NCBI GenBank assembly: GCA_034434635.1
Contig: DAOTYX010000159.1
Span: 1-8,370 of the forward strand
Direction: 5' to 3'
Length of the DNA stretch: 8,370 nucleotides
From: DAOTYX01 sp034434635
GTDB lineage: Bacteria > Chloroflexota > Anaerolineae > B4-G1 > DUEL01
The translations under genes and the position numbers were made by a program. A model generated the notes under the pieces. That model searched no databases and had not been told where the DNA came from. It was given only the letters and a program-made list of their open reading frames with translations. Positions 6,221 to 8,370 of the stretch are shown in pieces. Numbering within the stretch: the first letter of the stretch is position 1; each line of letters starts with the position of its first letter.

Positions 6221-6230
6221 AGGGAGGGAG
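6221..6230 (+). promoter_or_regulatory. Ribosome binding site of the winged-helix gene
   Basis: AGGGAGGGAG ends 5 nt before the ATG at 6236 and decides that start over the GTG at 6197. Confidence 0.65.
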
Positions 6231-6235
6231 ACAAG

Positions 6236-6592
6236 ATGATCACCATCTTTCGAGGATGCAAGCTCTCGCTGCAAGGTACAGAGGATTTCATCTACGCCGA
6301 GGTGGCGGTCGCCCTGCGCGACCAGATCCACCACTTCAACACGGGCAAGAACTGCAACCCCTTTGCCGTGTTCATGAAGATCGCCCTGCACACCGACGAA
6401 TACGGCTGGGCCTTTCCCAGCAGCAGCTCGATCAGCGCCGGCACCGGGGTCTCCACGGCCCATGCCCTCGCTGCTGCACGGACGCGTTTGCAGGATGTTC
6501 GCATACGGTTGCTGCGCATTGTACCCGACCGAGACCGAGAGCATCCGGCGCCGAGCGACCTCTACCTGGACAAGACGGCAGAGAACGGGTAG
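6236..6592 (+). CDS. Small winged-helix (HTH_36-like) DNA-binding protein
   Basis: 118 residues. Residues 42-90 fit the helix-turn-helix pattern of replication-initiator-like or HTH_36 proteins: a first helix PFAVFMKIALHTDEYGWAFP, then SSSSISAGTGVSTAHALAAA, where the family has fPs..tia..tGvs..tv..al, and RTRLQDVRI. Residues 91-111 (LLRIVPDRDREHPAPSDLYL) look like the beta-hairpin wing. The first 40 residues add a short strand-helix segment. The ATG at 6236 is supported by AGGGAGGGAG ending 5 nt before it; a GTG at 6197 is possible but unsupported. It is convergent with the CHAT gene (180 nt apart) and divergent from the TIR-STAND gene, so it could regulate either, or be a leftover of a plasmid or integrated element. 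The protein stops soon after the wing, shorter than many initiators, so C-terminal truncation is possible. No partner can be shown. Confidence 0.7.
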   Translation: MITIFRGCKLSLQGTEDFIYAEVAVALRDQIHHFNTGKNCNPFAVFMKIALHTDEYGWAFPSSSSISAGTGVSTAHALAAARTRLQDVRIRLLRIVPDRDREHPAPSDLYLDKTAENG

Positions 6593-6772
6593 CGCGGGCG
6601 CCGATTGGGCAGGATGCCAGCTCATCAGGCAGGTGCAGGCGGCGACGATCGAGGAGATCGCTCCGCTGCTACCGCCTACCTTGAGCGCACGACCTGTAGC
6701 AGCGCCAAGATGGATGGCTAGACAGATAGCGACACTGCAAATCAGGCCGCTTGGCTGAGCGCCCGCAACAAA

Positions 6773-8370
6773 TCAGAAGATGTTCCCATCCTTAGCCCGC
6801 ATGAACAGGACCGGCGTGGCAAATTCGCGGTTATCTGCTCCTACTTTGACGTATATAGCATTGCGCGCCCATTGCACGGCCCAGTCCACCGGCTTGCGGG
6901 CGGCCACCGCTTTGTAAAAGCTCTCCAAAAAGATCTCCGCTGTGGAGACGCGCACGGGGTAGCGCATGGCGACGACGGCCGGCGTCCCCCGCTGGACAAG
7001 GCGGGGGGCGATGCCGAGGAAGCTTTTGGGAGAATCGCTCTTCGCGCTCTCGCACGTCGCCAGGCAGACCAGACCCAGGCGGTCCTGCACGCCGGCAAAG
7101 ATAGCGGCAAATCGCTCGTCGTTCACCTCCTCTGTCCCGCCGCTATCGTTCACCAGGGCCAGGTAGCCTGTGCCATTCCGGTAGACGCCGTGGCCGACGA
7201 ACTGCACGATGTCGGGCTGGCGTTCCAAGAGAGCATCCCTTATCTTTTCAAGAGTTGCTTGCCTGACGGTCTGGAGAGTAAGTCGTCCCTCCTTAAGCGG
7301 TTTGGACAGAGCCTCGCGGACGATTTGGTCCCACCGCTCTACGTCCAGTTGGGGCTGATCATTCGGATTGGAGATAATGGTCAGCATATGCAGCGGGCCT
7401 TCGCGTTGCCGGACATAGCCCGACGGCAGGGGCAGGTCGAGATAGTAGGAGAGAACGATGTCGAGGTTGGTGGCCAGGAAATACCCCCTCTCCTCACGGT
7501 ACAGGAACTCCCAGGGCAACTGGGCCAGGGCGTCGGGTTCGATGGTGAGTCGGATGCGGACTTTAGAGTTCTTGCTCCTGGCAACAGCTTCAGTCTGATT
7601 GAAGTGTTTGTCTATGTCGGCAGGGAAGATGATTTGATAGAGTAGTTTGCCAAACTTCTTCAGCAGATCCGCATTTGTGTGATCTAGCTCGATCAGATCA
7701 ACTGTAAGCTTCACCTCCTCTGGGATATCCAAGGAGATTGTGGCCGATCGTTGGCCCTCATCGGAATCGGCCCGGGCGTGGCCGTCGGGGCCGATGTGGA
7801 GGGCAAAGTCGGTGTATTGCTCCACGGCGGGGGGCTTTCGGCTATTACTTGAATGACTACTCTGCCGATAATAATCCGCAAGGCGTGGGGCAAAACGGGC
7901 ATACTGGTTTGGGTTTTTCTCTTTGACTTTGGCCAACAGTTCGACCCACAGCAATTTAGTCTTGCAGAATTCGAGCACCTCCTGCACCATGTCTTCAAGG
8001 TTGTATTTCGGACCAAATTTGGAGGTGAGAGGGCGGAATGAAGGATCGTCCTCACAAAAAGTCAACAGATCTGACGGAGTAAAGGCTTTGATCAGCAACT
8101 CACGAATAACACTAATGGGAGGGTTGTCAGGATCAATCGGGGGAACAGGGGTTTCTTCTCTCATCTCTAACCTCGTATTGGGATCAAAGTATGGCGCATA
8201 GAACATCGCAAATGGATTTCCTTGCTCACGGAGAAGAGTAGATTTTGTCTCGGTCAAAATGCGCCCCAAGGATTCGCCATTCTGCATGAGGTTCCTGTAG
8301 AAATGGGCAGCAAAACAGGCAGCCAGTTGCGAGGGGATAGGAAACTCGCTGGCAATAACGCCGATAGCCC
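6773..8370 (-). CDS. Double-CHAT protease with EAD-like domain (5' part outside window)
   Basis: 531 residues are visible (numbered from the first whole codon at 8368) and the frame is open to the right edge, so the true start lies outside. The ATG at 8287 is internal. Residues 1-67 are the end of a first CHAT (caspase-HetF-associated) protease domain: GVIASEFPIPSQLAACFAAHF, FYRNLMQNGESLGRIL, REQGNPFAMFYAPYFDPNTRL. Residues about 84-162 form a helical domain (ISVIRELLIKAFTPSDLLTFC to KEKNPNQYARFA) like the effector-associated domains (EADs), possibly EAD7, that pair effectors with STAND proteins. After a polar linker (about 165-195), a complete second CHAT domain spans about 210-531: LPWEFLY, VQFVGHG with His393, and CLATCESA with Cys439, the expected His-Cys dyad, ending in FATPVLFMR. 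No signal peptide or membrane helix is visible. Likely a cytosolic cysteine protease of a conflict or cell-death system. Any partner STAND protein with a matching EAD would lie outside the window. Confidence 0.92.
   Translation of the reverse strand, partial: AIGVIASEFPIPSQLAACFAAHFYRNLMQNGESLGRILTETKSTLLREQGNPFAMFYAPYFDPNTRLEMREETPVPPIDPDNPPISVIRELLIKAFTPSDLLTFCEDDPSFRPLTSKFGPKYNLEDMVQEVLEFCKTKLLWVELLAKVKEKNPNQYARFAPRLADYYRQSSHSSNSRKPPAVEQYTDFALHIGPDGHARADSDEGQRSATISLDIPEEVKLTVDLIELDHTNADLLKKFGKLLYQIIFPADIDKHFNQTEAVARSKNSKVRIRLTIEPDALAQLPWEFLYREERGYFLATNLDIVLSYYLDLPLPSGYVRQREGPLHMLTIISNPNDQPQLDVERWDQIVREALSKPLKEGRLTLQTVRQATLEKIRDALLERQPDIVQFVGHGVYRNGTGYLALVNDSGGTEEVNDERFAAIFAGVQDRLGLVCLATCESAKSDSPKSFLGIAPRLVQRGTPAVVAMRYPVRVSTAEIFLESFYKAVAARKPVDWAVQWARNAIYVKVGADNREFATPVLFMRAKDGNIF

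Noticed and set aside
6032..6625. Minus-strand frame of 197 aa opposite the winged-helix gene
   Set aside because: No recognisable motif and no clear ribosome binding site. The plus-strand frame has a strong site and a winged-helix pattern.
6593..6758. Continuation of the winged-helix protein by a frameshift near 6590
   Set aside because: Another frame is open here, but its peptide shows no convincing family pattern.

Overview
The window looks like a high-GC bacterial chromosome segment, most plausibly from a filamentous or multicellular Chloroflexota (Anaerolineae/Caldilineae type). That is an inference from three things seen here: CHAT, caspase, TIR and STAND proteins packed together, palindromic GCGCTTCAG-type intergenic repeats, and overall codon style. 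No rRNA, tRNA or taxonomic marker is present to prove it.

Left edge (1-1121): the N-terminal part of an FTR1-family iron permease on the minus strand, running off the window at its C-terminus. Upstream of it lies a C-terminal remnant of a GH5-type glycoside hydrolase with no N-terminus, then a palindromic repeat.

Centre (1122-5823): three minus-strand genes in one direction. In transcription order they are (i) a TIR-STAND NTPase-transmembrane-FGE/C-type-lectin-fold protein of 852 aa, (ii) a cytosolic protein with a PPC-like beta-sandwich C-terminus, and (iii) a caspase-like peptidase fused to a TIR domain. Genes ii and iii are 50 nt apart and are bracketed by two direct copies of the palindromic repeat. 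The two TIR domains differ at one position: the caspase-fused TIR keeps the glutamate expected of NADase TIRs, while the STAND TIR has glycine there. The FGE domain has lost both catalytic cysteines. Together this suggests a membrane-anchored receptor that recruits a caspase-TIR executioner through TIR-TIR contacts, an inflammasome-like conflict or cell-death module. The parts belong to known families; the wiring is inference.

Right side (5824-8370): a divergent region with a possible 62-aa plus-strand gene, then a 118-aa plus-strand winged-helix protein (HTH_36-like). Converging on it is a large minus-strand protein that runs off the right edge. Its frame is open to the last base of the window and reads: end of a first CHAT protease domain, a helical effector-associated (EAD-like) domain, then a complete second CHAT domain with its His-Cys pair. 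It is therefore a double-CHAT effector, not a protein starting at the ATG at 8287.

Overall, the region is an accessory island with two neighbouring protease-based conflict systems (caspase/TIR/STAND and CHAT/EAD) next to a housekeeping transporter.
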